Source of the DNA: Heloderma charlesbogerti
Taxonomy: Eukaryota; Chordata; Lepidosauria; Squamata; Helodermatidae
Direction of reading: 5' to 3'
Length of the DNA stretch: 64,000 bases
NCBI GenBank assembly: GCA_026122225.1
Contig: JANEZZ010000464.1
Coordinates: 151,501 to 215,500, forward strand
The translations under genes and the position numbers were made by a program. Of the stretch, positions 1 through 9,855 are shown piece after piece; position 1 is the stretch's first letter; every line of letters starts with the position of its first letter. Under the pieces are notes generated by a model, which searched no databases, had not been told where the DNA came from, and worked only from the letters and a program-made list of their open reading frames with translations.

Positions 1-715
1 CTCTGGACGTGTGGGGCTGCGGCGCCCATCATTTCCTGGCATGATGGGTAATGTAGTAGTCCTAACATGCCTGGAGGGTGGCCTCTGGATGTGTGGGACT
101 ACAGCGCCCATCATTTCCTGGCATGATGGGTGTTGTAGTCTTAACACGTCTGGAGGGTGGCCTCGCGGCTGCTGGGCTGCAGCGCCCCTCGTTTCCTGGC
201 GTGATGGGTGTTGTAGTAGTCCTAACATGTCTGGAGGGTGGCCTCTGGACGTGTGGGACTACAGCGCCCATCATTTCCTGGCATGATGGGTGTTGTAGTC
301 TTAACACGTCTGGAGGGTGGCCTCTGGACGTGTGGGGCTGCGGCGCCCATCATTTCCTGGCATGATGGGTAATGTAGTAGTCCTAACATATCTGGAGGGT
401 GGCCTCTGGACGTGTGGGACTACAGCACCCATCAATTCCTGGCATGATGGGTGTTGCAGTTTTAACATGTCTGGAGGGTGGCCTCCGGATGTGTGGGACT
501 ACAGTGCCCATCATTTCCTGGCATGATGGGTGTTGTAGTCTTAACATGTCTGGAGGGTGGCCTCTGGACGTGTGGGACTACAGCGCCCATCATTTCCTGG
601 CATGATGGGTGTTGTAGTCTTAACACGTCTGGAGGGTGGCCTCCAGACTGTTGGGCTACAACTCCCATCCCTTCATGGCATGATGGGTGTTGTAGTCGAG
701 CACACCTGGAGGCCA
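1..715. repeat. Tandem array of ~80-bp hairpin units (minisatellite)
   Basis: About nine head-to-tail copies of a 79-82 bp unit begin at roughly 1, 82, 163, 243, 322, 404, 483, 562 and 641. The array may extend upstream of the window. Each unit holds an inverted repeat: an arm ACTACAGCGCCCATCA, a short loop containing TTTCCTGGCA, and the opposite arm TGATGGGTGTTGTAGT, followed by a CTGGAGGGTGGCC spacer. The unit is clearly related to the core of the dispersed foldback element found elsewhere here, for example at 3859-3995. Units differ by point changes and by an extra GTA, so the array is not a recent perfect amplification. Open frames across it are by-products of the repetition. Confidence 0.9.
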
Positions 716-1779
716 CCAGCGGGAGGGCTGGATTAAAAGGCGGGCGGGGCTGGGAGTAGAAGAAAGGGCTCCAGGAAGTTTTGCGTCATGTGGCCACCTT
801 ATGCCCATTTTGAGGGGTGGAGCATCATGGCTGTGATGTTTTCTTTCCCTCCCCCCCCCCAGCATCCTGTCTCATGACCAGAATGTGCTGCTTTCATGGG
901 TGGGGTTTCTTTATTGCTGTACCCGTGATGTAATTATTACGGGACGGGGTGGTATTCTGCCTTTCAACTGTTTCAAACACACACACGCGCGCGCGCGCAC
1001 ACACACACAGTCCTTTACCAGATGCGAGCCGTGAGAAAATAGGATAAACAAAAGGGAGCTTCACATCCCATAATCAGCTTTATATAAATTGAGGGTGGGA
1101 GAAGAGGAGGAATAGTACTGCGTTCATCTCCCTTAAAAAGCTTGCATGTCTCATTTTGTGAATCATGAAATAAAGGAAGTGGGACTTCAGTGTGATGTAA
1201 ATATCCCTCTCCTCCCCCTTTCCTCTTTGGTTGAAAGCTGGGGAAGGAAAATTGATGACTCCTAACCCCACCTTTCTAAGGGGTTTCACTTTTTTCTTGT
1301 TCCCTTTCCTGTCTTTATAATTTAGTTTCCCATCAAGTGCTGACTTCTTTCCTTCATGCTTCTCCACACCCTTCTTTGCACCCCCCATGGCTCAATAATA
1401 CTTAGCATACAGCGCTTGAAATACTTCACATATATCACTTCCTGTAATAGTGAACTCCGGGAGAGTGCCAACAGCCATTGAGTTAAAACAGGGCCATTCA
1501 GAAAGTGGGGTGAGGGGGAGAAGGAGGTATCTCCTTGCTTGGGGCAACCCTGAGCCTTTCAAATTTAATTTTTTAAAAAGTATTAAGAGGGCAGAAAACT
1601 AGAAAAGCAACCCAAGCAACTGAATAAGGACTGAACATGTTCATAGAATGCTGAGTGTTAGTTGGAAAGGAATAATGTGGGAGGGTGGAATGGTATGAAG
1701 TATCTTGAAGGAGGGCATAGCTAGCTGGGATCCTGAAGTGGAGTGCTCCTTCTTCTGCACCCACTAGTATCTTTGTAAT
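716..1779. other. Intron 1 sequence, no gene seen; CA/CG microsatellite
   Basis: This is ordinary intronic DNA. The only distinct element is an alternating purine-pyrimidine tract at about 976-1010, made of CA repeats flanking a GC-alternating core, a classic Z-DNA-prone composition. No exon, RNA gene or recognisable transposon was found in the rest. Confidence 0.6.
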
Positions 1780-1960
1780 GATTACAACAGTCCTATAAGG
1801 TAGGTCAGTATTATCCCAGTGGAGGGGGTGGGAGATGGTGGCTTTCTGAACTCTAGCATTTTCCCCTTCTTAGGCAAGATAGTGGTTTGCGCAAGTCTTG
1901 TAAACTCATGGCAGAGGTGAAATTTAAAACTGGGGACATTGTTTTGCAGCTCAGTCAGCC
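1780..1960 (-). repeat. MIR-like ancient SINE fragment
   Basis: The stretch resembles the MIR/CORE-SINE consensus: a CCTATAAGGTAGGT-like motif, then an ATTATCCCA block, then a GGCAGAGGTGAAATTTAAA region corresponding to the usual 'gcagagctgggatttgaa' segment. It is heavily diverged and has indels. Orientation follows from the B-box-like segment lying at the high-coordinate end. The family assignment is from recognition of the pattern only. Confidence 0.45.
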
Positions 1961-1976
1961 TTTATGCTGCAATACT

Positions 1977-2149
1977 TGGCATTTATATAACACGTCATGT
2001 GTTCAAAGCACTTCACATTCTTTGCGTATTCCATGCCAAAACCCTGAAAATTAGATCGCTACTATGCCATTTCCCAGTTGCTGAGCTGAGGAGTGTCTTC
2101 CCTAAGGCCACCAAGTAAGACTAGAGATATGGGGGGGAAACGCGTGTGC

Positions 2150-2181
<32 letters not shown>

Positions 2182-2395
2182 TTATATATATATATATATA
2201 TATATTTATATAGCCATTCTTTTCCAGGGATTTTTGGAAAATTTGGAAAAAATGTTTTCTCCCTGAGCCCCCCCCCCCCCCGTTTCTTTCCCCAAGCCTT
2301 CACATCTCTAAAAAAGACATTGGCAGAGGGGAGTCTCAAACCAGGAACCTCCTAATTTTTAGCTCACATCTTTAGCCAAGAGTCTTTTCATAGAG
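1977..2395 (-). repeat. Second MIR/L2-like fragment, split by microsatellite
   Basis: Left part 1977-2130 contains AAAGCACTTCACATTCTTT and CCATTTCCCAGTTGCTGAG blocks typical of old L2/MIR tails. The right part (about 2325-2375) carries a GAGTCTCAAACCAGGAACC segment like the usual B-box region. Between them is a microsatellite and low-complexity expansion (2140-2285). The assignment is tentative because divergence is high. Confidence 0.35.
2142..2285. repeat. TG / TA microsatellite plus poly-C tract
   Basis: A run of (TG)n passes into (TA)n with TTTATA interruptions up to about 2210. After a short unique spacer there is a run of about 15 C at 2267-2281. All are simple sequence with no coding meaning. 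Confidence 0.9.
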
Positions 2396-2753
2396 CTTTT
2401 CTTTTGCCCCACCAAGCACACAGTTCTTATAACTGGCAGGCAGCACATCCGTTCATAACATCAGAGCTCAGTTGCATCACCTCCGAAAAGGTTTCGTCAC
2501 AGGCATGGGCACCTGGGGACTAGCCAGCAGCAACAGCCCTGCCTAGAGGCTGGGGGTGAGACATGTTGATGAGGTAATTGACTGTTGTGTTTTCTTGTAG
2601 ACGTGATTAATGATATGTAGTCTTGTGAGTCTGACTCATTAAGTCCAACTCCCCAGCCAACACAGTAATGCCATGGATGGGGGTAGCATGGTGGGATGCT
2701 GGGAGCGACTCAACAGAGACTGGGTGTAAGGCTTTTGTTCATGAGATCACTGA

Positions 2754-2886
2754 GGGCACAATGCTATGCATGTTTAGACAGGAAAAAGTCCTACAACACC
2801 CAGTATTCCCCAGCCAGTCATGAAGGCTGAGGGGTGCTGGAAGTTGTAGGACTTCTTTCTGTCTAAACATACATAGCATTGCACCC
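2754..2886. mobile_element. Short palindromic MITE (GGGCACAATGC / GCATTGCACCC ends)
   Basis: The two arms are near-perfect inverted repeats. GGGCACAATGCTATGCATGT and TTTAGACAGGAAAAAGTCCT on the left match GACTTCTTTCTGTCTAAAC and ACATACATAGCATTGCACCC on the right, around a centre containing CCCCAGCCAGTCATGAAGGC. Total length is about 133 bp. The same end sequences recur at 56111-56342, so this is a dispersed non-autonomous DNA element family. The transposase superfamily cannot be fixed because no clean target duplication is visible. Confidence 0.75.
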
Positions 2887-3284
2887 TTAACATGTGTTTC
2901 TAAAAGTTGTCGCTGTTGCTATCATCTGTCGTGCTTTTAAAGTGTTTATGTTTGCCTTATTACAGTGCTTTGATACATCCACGTTAAATGCAGTGGATTT
3001 GGAGGAAGTAAGGGGGCAGTTTGCAAAACACACAAACATTATATATCAAATCTAGGTTCAGTTTGGCATCAAGGCCTTGTGTACCAGAGGCTAGTGTCTG
3101 TCTTGGGATTAATTTAGTCTAAACTGTAAATACCATGTTTCATACATAAATATGCACTGAATGGAGGGAAGATGAAGGTGTCCACCTTTCTGCTACTTAA
3201 TCATCTCGATCATTTGGGTAAAAGAGCGTGCCTGGGTAACTAACACAAGTTGATCAAGAAGGCACCCATGAACATCTAAGGCAG
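2887..3284. other. Intron 1 sequence, nothing recognised
   Basis: No repeat, exon or motif that can be named was found. Confidence 0.5.
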
Positions 3285-3425
3285 GAGTGGGAAAGTTGTG
3301 GCCCTCCAGAATGTTGTTGGACCCCAGATCTCATCAGCCCCAGCCAACATGGCCAATAGTAAGTGAGGATGGAGAATGTAGTCCGAAAATATCTGGAGGG
3401 GCCCAGGTTCCCTACCCTTGATCTA
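3285..3425. mobile_element. Diverged copy of ACTACAACTCCCA foldback element
   Basis: The left arm reads GTGGCCCTCCAGAATGTTG and then GGACCCCAGATCTCATCAG. The right arm reads GAATGTAGTCCGAAAATATC and then TGGAGGGGCCCAGGTTCC. The centre has CCAACATGGCCAATAGT. It matches the consensus of the family described at 3859-3995 with many substitutions. Confidence 0.75.
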
Positions 3426-3858
3426 AAGCCCTGACTGTAGTTTTTGTGTTTCTCTTCAGTTAACTGGCCCAGAATGGAGGAATTTGTTCTTCTGAATATC
3501 CTTTAAAGTGATTCCAGACTTCAGGGTGGGGATTGGGGTTGCTATTGAAGTTAGGAAAAAAGCCTGGTCTTTTGAGGCTGAGCCTTCTGTCTCCCTTTAC
3601 CACATACCCATACCTGGTAAGCCCTTTTGCTTCAGATAGGCGTCCCCACACTTCTAGGAACTTCTCTCAGCTCAGTTTAACCAGATTTGTTGCTCATTAG
3701 CTTGGTGACTTTGCATATGCTGGCTGGGATCCAAAATACTTTGTGTTGTCTGCTCATGGGAGGTGGTTAATTGTGGTAAACTGTCTCCAGGAAATTCATC
3801 TCTATTTCCTAGAGACGGTTTTAGTTGAAGGTGGCTACTGCTGGGTATCTTGCTAGAG

Positions 3859-3995
3859 TAGCTTCCCCCAACCTGGTGCCCTCCAGATGTCTTGTACTAC
3901 AACTCCCATCACCCTGGACAAGCATGGCCAGTAGGCATAGGGCAATGGGAGTTGTAGTCCAACACCTCTAGAGGGCACCAGGTTGGGGAAGGTTG
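3859..3995. mobile_element. Well-preserved foldback MITE, hAT-like, with 8-bp duplication
   Basis: The 137-bp element is almost a full palindrome. CTTCCCCCAACCTGGTGCCC, TCCAGATG and GTACTACAACTCCCATCA on the left mirror TGGGAGTTGTAGTCC and GAGGGCACCAGGTTGGGGAA on the right. It is flanked by TGCTAGAG (3851-3858) and TGCTAGGG (3996-4003), a 7 of 8 match consistent with an 8-bp target duplication. Eight-base duplications are the signature of hAT transposases, so a non-autonomous hAT origin is inferred. The arm motif ACTACAACTCCCA resembles the ZNF143/THAP11 binding motif. Confidence 0.85.
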
Positions 3996-4003
3996 TGCTA
4001 GGG

Positions 4004-4820
4004 GGTATTCCAGGAGATGGACTCTTTTGACAGTGATAATACCATAGGCCAATATCTCTCATCATTCCTAAAGTGAACTCTCTGACTAGAACCTTGCTTC
4101 GAGGTTGAGTTCTTAGCATTGCTTGTGAACAGCCTTATCCTGTGCTTGTTTATTCAGAAGTCCCATTTTGTTCGATAGTGTTGTAAGTAGGTCTACAAAT
4201 GTTACAAGCATAAATGTTCGGTAGTTCACCTACTCACATATACCTGTATTAAACATTTATGGCCTAAAAGAAGAAAAAAGCAAAAACCTTCAGTGTAACT
4301 TCTCCATGTAGTTCCCTGGAGGCAATCCTTAGTCACCAAAGGCAACTAGCTTATAAGCCTATTTCAGTGGGACTTGCTTCCCAAGTGAGCGTATATAGGA
4401 TTACTGTCAAAGTCCTCTTCATGCCATTTAACTTTATTCATCTCTCCCCCATTTCCACTTCATTGGATTGGACTGACTGCAGCTGCCTTGGGCACTCGGA
4501 TGAAGATAGGATTTTCTTCGTGGCCATCTAAGGGGGAGCTGCCTCCCACTATGGAGCATAGTTGCTTATTTATCAGCACTGTCTGAGATGGTTCAGCCAT
4601 TTGCTCGGAGCAGAACAGAACGTACCAGCAGTTTTCCCACAACTGCTCTTTATATAATCCAGCCCATGAGGGTGCCATAGAAGGATCTCTTCGAAATCAT
4701 TTACTGTGATCCTAGATCAAGCTCTTTAGTCCTCCTGACATGTCTAATTGGAGAACTGAAGTACTTTAAAAATGTTTCCACAGAAGTGGTCTCTGTCTCT
4801 GCCAAATTCACATCAATATC
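4004..4820. other. Intron 1 sequence with a degraded MITE
   Basis: Between about 4131 and 4405 there are inverted blocks (CAGCCTTATCCTGTGCTTG near the start; GGGACTTGCTTCCCAAGTGA and TATATAGGATTACTG near the end). They resemble a common squamate MITE whose interior reads like 'cagaagtcccatt ... cagtgggacttgctt'. The rest shows nothing recognisable. Confidence 0.4.
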
Positions 4821-4983
4821 AGGGCTGGATGTGCCCGATCTCATCTGATCTCAGAAGCTAAGCAGGGTCAGCCCTGGTTGGTACTTGGATGGGAGACTGC
4901 CTGGGAATCAGGCTTCCTACATTGAGCAGGGGGTTGGACTTGATGGTCTTGTAGGCCCCTTCCCACCCTATGATTCTATGATC
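4821..4983 (+). repeat. 5S rRNA-derived SINE with CR1-type tail
   Basis: The head (4821-4910) matches 5S rRNA, including the polymerase III internal control region: GAAGCTAAGCAGGGTCAGCC (A box), a GGTTGGTACT spacer and TACTTGGATGGGAGAC (C box). The tail, from CATTGAGCAGGGGGTTGG to the ATGATTCTATGATCT end, is the same sequence as the 3' end of the CR1 LINE at 49717-50370. It is a chimeric SINE that uses a 5S promoter and a CR1 tail. It is not a functional 5S gene, because the 5S 3' portion is replaced by the LINE tail. Confidence 0.9.
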
Positions 4984-6014
4984 TCTCAAATATCCATTTA
5001 TCCCACAGTGTTAGATCTACACTTCCTGGATTGCATAGTTGATGCTGAAATGCTTAGAACAACCTATTTCCCCCGTTCTGTTCTTAATATTTTCCTCCCA
5101 AGAAAAACTGAGGTGTCTCATTATGTTGCATATGGGGAAGGAAGTGGGTTCGTCATCAAAGTTGGACATTGGAACTGTGTAGTAAGCAAGCAGTACTACA
5201 GTTAATTGATCTTTTGTGCTTATGGATACGTTTCACTTGCATAACACTTTTGTGGACACGGGGGACCCCAGGTTGGTGGGCATGTTGTGCTTAAATTTGT
5301 CGGTAGTGCAGGTTCTAGTATGGGGCTAATGACACAAATAACTGTTAAGAAGATGTTCTGGAAGCTGTTGTCCAGGAAGGATGATCCCAGGCAAATATTG
5401 AATCTCAAATCCACATACAAAATAAGCCGGTTCTGGCAAAATGCCTTGTAATTTGGAAGTGCACCTTCTCTCTTGGCAGCAGTGTCTTTGGACTGGAAGA
5501 AGAGACCATGTGCCACTCCCAGTGTAGCCAGTGACACACAGTGACTACACATTAACCCAGTGTAGATGGTTGTGAGTTACATTTTGGGTGTACATTGGGG
5601 GGGGGATTTTTGCACTGCCTCTTGGCAACGCTCCAACAGCAGCTTACAGAAGAGAGCAGCCTCAACATGCAAAATTTACAATAAAATAATCAGGCTTTTA
5701 AACTTGAATTTGTTTGTCCATAGCTAAGTTTGCCAGGGGTTGTTGCCTCACTGAACATATTAATAGCCTGTTGCTCATCTTTAAAAGGATGCCCATTCTA
5801 TGTTAACAAGTAATATAACAACATATAAAATTAACAATAGTCATGGAAAAATCTACATTTGACTCCTAATTCGCTTCTGCTAAGCTGCTTCACATAGTCT
5901 TGGTTCAGATGTCATGCCGTCATCTGTGGTCTGGAGAGTCAGTTAGGCCTGGTTTGCACGGCAGGGCCAGTTCCTGGCTTGTTTAACTCAGAAACTGGCC
6001 GGTTCACAACAATT
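4984..6014. other. Intron 1 sequence, nothing recognised
   Basis: No gene, clear repeat or regulatory site could be identified. There is a short G run near 5597. Confidence 0.5.
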
Positions 6015-6335
6015 ACAACCACAAAATACAGCGTAAGATACATTATAATTCAAATGTTTAAAACTACAGTATAAAGTAAAAACCAAAATAAAACCTAGCA
6101 GCAATGTAGAGATTTAGAATACAGTGGCACATTTAAAACAACAGAATTAAAAGACTAGAATGCCTGGGAAAATAAAAAGGGCTTCACCTGGCACCCAGAA
6201 GAGCACAATGTAGGCACCAGGCAAGTCTCTCTGGGAAGCTCATTCCACCACTAAGGTGCCACAGCAGAAAAGGCCCTCTTCCTGGTAGCTACCCACCTCA
6301 CTTCCTTTGGCAGGGGCTCCTGGAGAAGGACTACT
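6015..6335 (-). repeat. L2-like LINE 3' fragment
   Basis: Read on the minus strand, the region encodes a decayed C-terminal reverse transcriptase segment resembling PLPKEVRW...RAFSAVAP...WNELPRE, followed by an A-rich 3' UTR with AAAATAAAACCTAGCAGCAA-like blocks. The same blocks occur in the longer copy at 15166-15718. The fragment is 5'-truncated and carries stops. The family is called L2/CR1-clade by its recognisable protein tail. Confidence 0.75.
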
Positions 6336-6434
6336 GATCATTCGAACTGGGTCTTATTCTGCAGAGTTGAATGCTCACTGTTGCTGGGTTTGCTTTAACC
6401 ATAGCTCGCAGTAAGATCTGATTAAGGTCAATCT

Positions 6435-6670
6435 TGCTTGTTACACTTGTATCCTGCCTTTTCTCCCAGGGCTCAAGATGGAGTATGTGGTTCTCCCCAT
6501 CCACCTCCTTTTTCCTCACAGCAACCTCTGTGAGATAGGTTAGGCTGAGAGCATGAGCAATTGGCCCAGTGCCGCTCAGTAACCTCCTGGCTGCCTGGGA
6601 TATGAACCTGGGTCTCCTTAGTCCACACTACGCCGCTCTGTCTCTTGTTTAGTGCTAAACTTCAAACAGT
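6435..6670 (-). repeat. tRNA-derived squamate SINE
   Basis: On the minus strand it follows the tRNA-SINE consensus seen intact at 60957-61222: a B box (here GATATGAACCTGGGTCTCC reversed), the GCTCAGTA...GGCCCAATTGC region, CTCACAGCAACCTCTGTGAG, and a TATCCTGCCTTTTCTCCCAG 3' end. It is diverged and not functional as a tRNA. Confidence 0.75.
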
Positions 6671-7311
6671 GGTTTGAATCAGGGTTGCAAGCCATGGGCT
6701 GGTGATTATTGTTAATCATTGTTGCTAGGTTCAGGCTCTATTGCAACATATGGTTAGAGCAATCCCCAAATGGAGGTGGAATTCTGTGTGCCAGAAAAGA
6801 GGAGGATGTGCAGGAACGTACAACTTGTCCCCTGTCATTTGGAGATTAGTCAGCATAAAATCTAATTTGCCACATGCAGGAGACAGGAGGAGTACTTGAT
6901 TTTCTTGTCTTGGTTGGTGTGATGCCTCACTACCTAATGCAGCCTTGTAAATAATCCCACAAAAGCTACTGGCCTGCATTTTTTTTTAACTAGCCTGCTG
7001 AGTGGTTGGTAGCCTGCATCATTTTCTTACTAGTTATGTGGGGGAGGGCATGGGAGCACTGCGCTAACCTCTTAGCAGACTAGTAAAAACATTACCTTCT
7101 ACCAAGCAGCCTCACAGGAGGAGGATGAACTGCTCCATCTTCTGCCAGTCTGCTTGGTTTCTATGCCAGCTGTGGGTGAAGTGGCTTTCCTTTGTCCACG
7201 GCTAGCACAGAAATCAGGCTGCCTTGCCTGCATAGAATTCCTTTGTGCCTGTGTGGGCAAGGCTGGTTGTTAATTACAATGTTGTCCTAATGAACTCGTT
7301 TAGACTGGGAG
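6671..7311. other. Intron 1 sequence, nothing recognised
   Basis: Nothing beyond short A/T runs. No exon-like segment or named repeat. Confidence 0.5.
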
Positions 7312-7440
7312 ACTGCCCCAATCTGGCACCCTCCAGATTTGTTGGAATATAACTCTCATCATTCCTGGCCAGCATGGCCTGGCTGGAGGTGATGGGAGTT
7401 GTCAATACATATGGAGGGCCCCGGATTGAGGAAGGCTGAA
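7312..7440. mobile_element. Foldback MITE copy
   Basis: Arms CCAATCTGGCACCCTCCAGA and ATAACTCTCATCATTCC pair with GATGGGAGTTGTCAATACA and GGAGGGCCCCGGATTGAGG around CCAGCATGGCC. Diverged member of the 3859-3995 family. Confidence 0.8.
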
Positions 7441-8084
7441 CTAGCCAGTGAAACCAGGTGGCTTTCGAGTCAAGACTGTTTAGTTTCAGATATTTCATGG
7501 GAACTGGAATGGTCCTTCAGCTTAAGTGGCTCATGGGTTGGGCTTTTATACAGTTCACTGAGAGATTCTGGGTCCATTGTAGTTCATAGGAGACTTTTGA
7601 TTCCAGTCTTCATGGCGTCACTTCCCCCGCTGCCAGCCCTCATTCTGAGAACATGTACGACCCAGATAAATATTAGGAGCACATCTTCATATAAAGGGAG
7701 TTCTGTGCTTTGTTGTAGCGAACAAAGCCACTTCTGGTATTTCAAAGCAAAATGCAGTTTTGTATAAGATGAATCATGTCCCAAAGTTCCAAGCTGGTGC
7801 CCTTTTAAGCAGATGACGTAAGATAACTTGCAGTTAAGCGATTTCTATAAATGTCTTAACTCCGTTCTGGATGTCTGTGAGCAGGTTGTGTTTATTGCCA
7901 CACTGTTTTACGCTGGTATTGCAGGGATTTGTCACATCCGTACTTTTATACAAGCTCCCATTTAAAACCACTATTATTGCTCTGGTGCCTTACAGCCTAA
8001 CTTGTTTTATGTTCGGTAGGCATTATCTTTTTTGTTGTTGTCAGATACGTGAAGTAAATGGGACTGAGCTATTGTGTTTTTAAA
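7441..8084. other. Intron 1 sequence, nothing recognised
   Basis: No supported feature. Short open frames here have no recognisable protein signature. Confidence 0.5.
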
Positions 8085-8425
8085 TTGCATTACTTTATCC
8101 TGCCCTTCCTCCAAGGAGATCGGGGTGGTATATGTGGTTAATCTCCCACTGTATTTGTTCAAACAGGAGCAGAGAATCTGGTGCCTTCCAGATGTTTAAG
8201 ACTACAATTCTCATAAGTCCCAGCCAGCGTGTCCAGTGGTCAGGGATCATGAGACTTGTAGTCCGAGACTTGTGTAGGGTACCTGATTACCTACCTCTGC
8301 CTTAGAACAACTCAAGGAGGTGGCTTAGGCTGGTTTATCATGACTGGCCAAAGTCACAGAGTGAGTTTCATGGCTGAGCATGGATTTGAACCCAGATCTC
8401 TCTAGTCTGTCCCAGCACTGTCCCA
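8085..8425 (-). repeat. tRNA-derived SINE split by a foldback MITE
   Basis: SINE halves at about 8085-8167 (ATCCTGCCCTTCCTCCAAGG 3' end) and 8306-8425 (GGCCAAAGTCACAGAGTGAG and TGGATTTGAACCCAGATCTC B-box region) are in minus orientation. They are separated by a foldback element at about 8168-8305 with arms TGGTGCCTTCCAGATG and GACTACAATTCTCATAAG against TCATGAGACTTGTAGTCC. The order of events is readable: the SINE came first, then the foldback element. Confidence 0.7.
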
Positions 8426-9054
8426 TTAAGCTATTAGTTCAGACTATAAACCAGTTAGCTTTTAAAGGTGTCACAGCATCATCTTCTCTGCTGCTGCTAT
8501 GGGCGAATGGAGCTGCTGCTCTAGAATTCTTCAAGATTGTGGCTTCTGCTATTCTGATGTGTCTTCCTAAATTGCACTTTATTAATCCAAGCATCTTCAT
8601 TGCTTGCTGAATCATTGGAGGCTTGTTAAAAATAATAATCAGGGTTGTGTTTTGCTCATAACGTCTTCCTTGCCGCACGCATTATGGAACCATCTGTTCG
8701 CAAATGCCACTGTTCAGTACATCCACTTAACCAACCCCCCCACACTGCCCCATAAAAGAAAATGGTTGTGTAGTCAGGAAAACCATTGGTGTGCGGGACC
8801 ACTTGCTTTCCTCCCCTTCTTTCCTCCCATGGGATTTATAAATGAGGTGGGCGGGAGGATTGGACATACTTGCTTTCCATTCACTCAGTTTTCCCTGGAT
8901 GTTACTTTCCCCCCACTGTATGACTCCAGTTCTTTCTGCTCCAACAAAATGTTGGCTTTTCCTTAAGAGTACAGGGGGAATTGAATTAGCTTTCTAGTGA
9001 CCATTCAAGGTGTGCAGACCTGGCTGCTGCCTTTTCGGGAGGGACTGCAGGAGG
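8426..9054. other. Intron 1 sequence, nothing recognised
   Basis: No exon, RNA gene or nameable repeat was found. Confidence 0.5.
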
Positions 9055-9270
9055 CTTATTACATTTAAATCCTACCTTTTCTTCCAAGGACCACAAGGTA
9101 GTATACATGGTTCTCTTTCCCTATTTTATCCTCACAACAACCCTGCGAGGTAGGTTCAATTGAGAGAGTGGCTGGTCAGTTATGTAAGGAGCTTTGTGGC
9201 TGAACAGGGATATGAACTTGGGTCTCCTCAGTCCTAATCTGACACTTAAACCACTGCATGACCAAAACTG
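9055..9270 (-). repeat. tRNA-derived SINE
   Basis: Minus-strand copy. The 3' end is AAATCCTACCTTTTCTTCCA, the middle TCCTCACAACAACCCTGCGA, and the B-box region GGATATGAACTTGGGTCTCC. The 5' end runs to TTAAACCACTGCATGAC, corresponding to the A-box part 'gtagtggttta'. Near full length. Confidence 0.8.
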
Positions 9271-9374
9271 AAAAATCAATGAAAATTTGTCCTGCTCCAG
9301 ACAGTGCATCTTCAACTGAGATTTACATTTCATTTATCTCTAAATTGTGGGTCTCCTGTCTCAGTTTCTATGTT

Positions 9375-9510
9375 GGGGTAGGCAACCTGGTGCCTTCCAG
9401 ACGTTTTGGGCTAAACCTCCTATCAGCACCATCTAGCATAGCCAATGGTCAGGAATTTTGGAAGTGGCAGTCTTAACATATCTGGAGGGCACCAGGTTGC
9501 CTAGCTGTGT
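9375..9510. mobile_element. Foldback MITE copy
   Basis: Arms GCAACCTGGTGCCTTCCAGA and CATCTGGAGGGCACCAGG (first base varies) are inverted around CATCTAGCATAGCCAATGGT. The ACTACAACTCCCA arm has decayed to CTAAACCTCCTATCAGC. Same family as 3859-3995. Confidence 0.8.
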
Positions 9511-9539
9511 TCTACATCATGCTAAACTACAGTTCCTAT

Positions 9540-9855
9540 GCTGTAGTTCAGAACCCAAACCATGGTTGGAGCTTCCAGATTTATAACAGGCAAACCAAGG
9601 TTTGGAGCGCTCTGCCTGCTTTCTGTCTCTCTCCTCTTAATGCTAGGCTTCATAAACCTACTCCTTCGTGCAGTGGCCTTGGCAGAGGGAGTGATGGCTG
9701 AAAGTGGCTGTCAGCTTGGACATGATGCCAAACCAGGGTTTTCAAACCCTGGGGTTCTATTCCTGCTTCTTGGCCAGTCACAAAACTTGACTATCGTGCC
9801 ATACCATGAATAAGGTTCCGTAATCATGGTTTGGCATCATGTCTGAATTGAGTCG
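9540..9855. mobile_element. Degraded palindromic MITE with 'AAACCATGGTT' blocks
   Basis: Inverted blocks include CATGATGCCAAACCAGGG (about 9721) against CATGGTTTGGCATCATGTC (about 9825), and ACCCAAACCATGGTTGGA near 9553. Such AACC/GGTT-rich palindromes recur at 11291, 18085, 36610, 45480 and 59612. No target duplication was identified. Confidence 0.5.

Noticed and set aside
4821..4910. A functional 5S rRNA gene
   Set aside because: The 5S homology stops and is replaced by a CR1-type tail. The same chimera recurs at 47905-48375 and 53455-53588.
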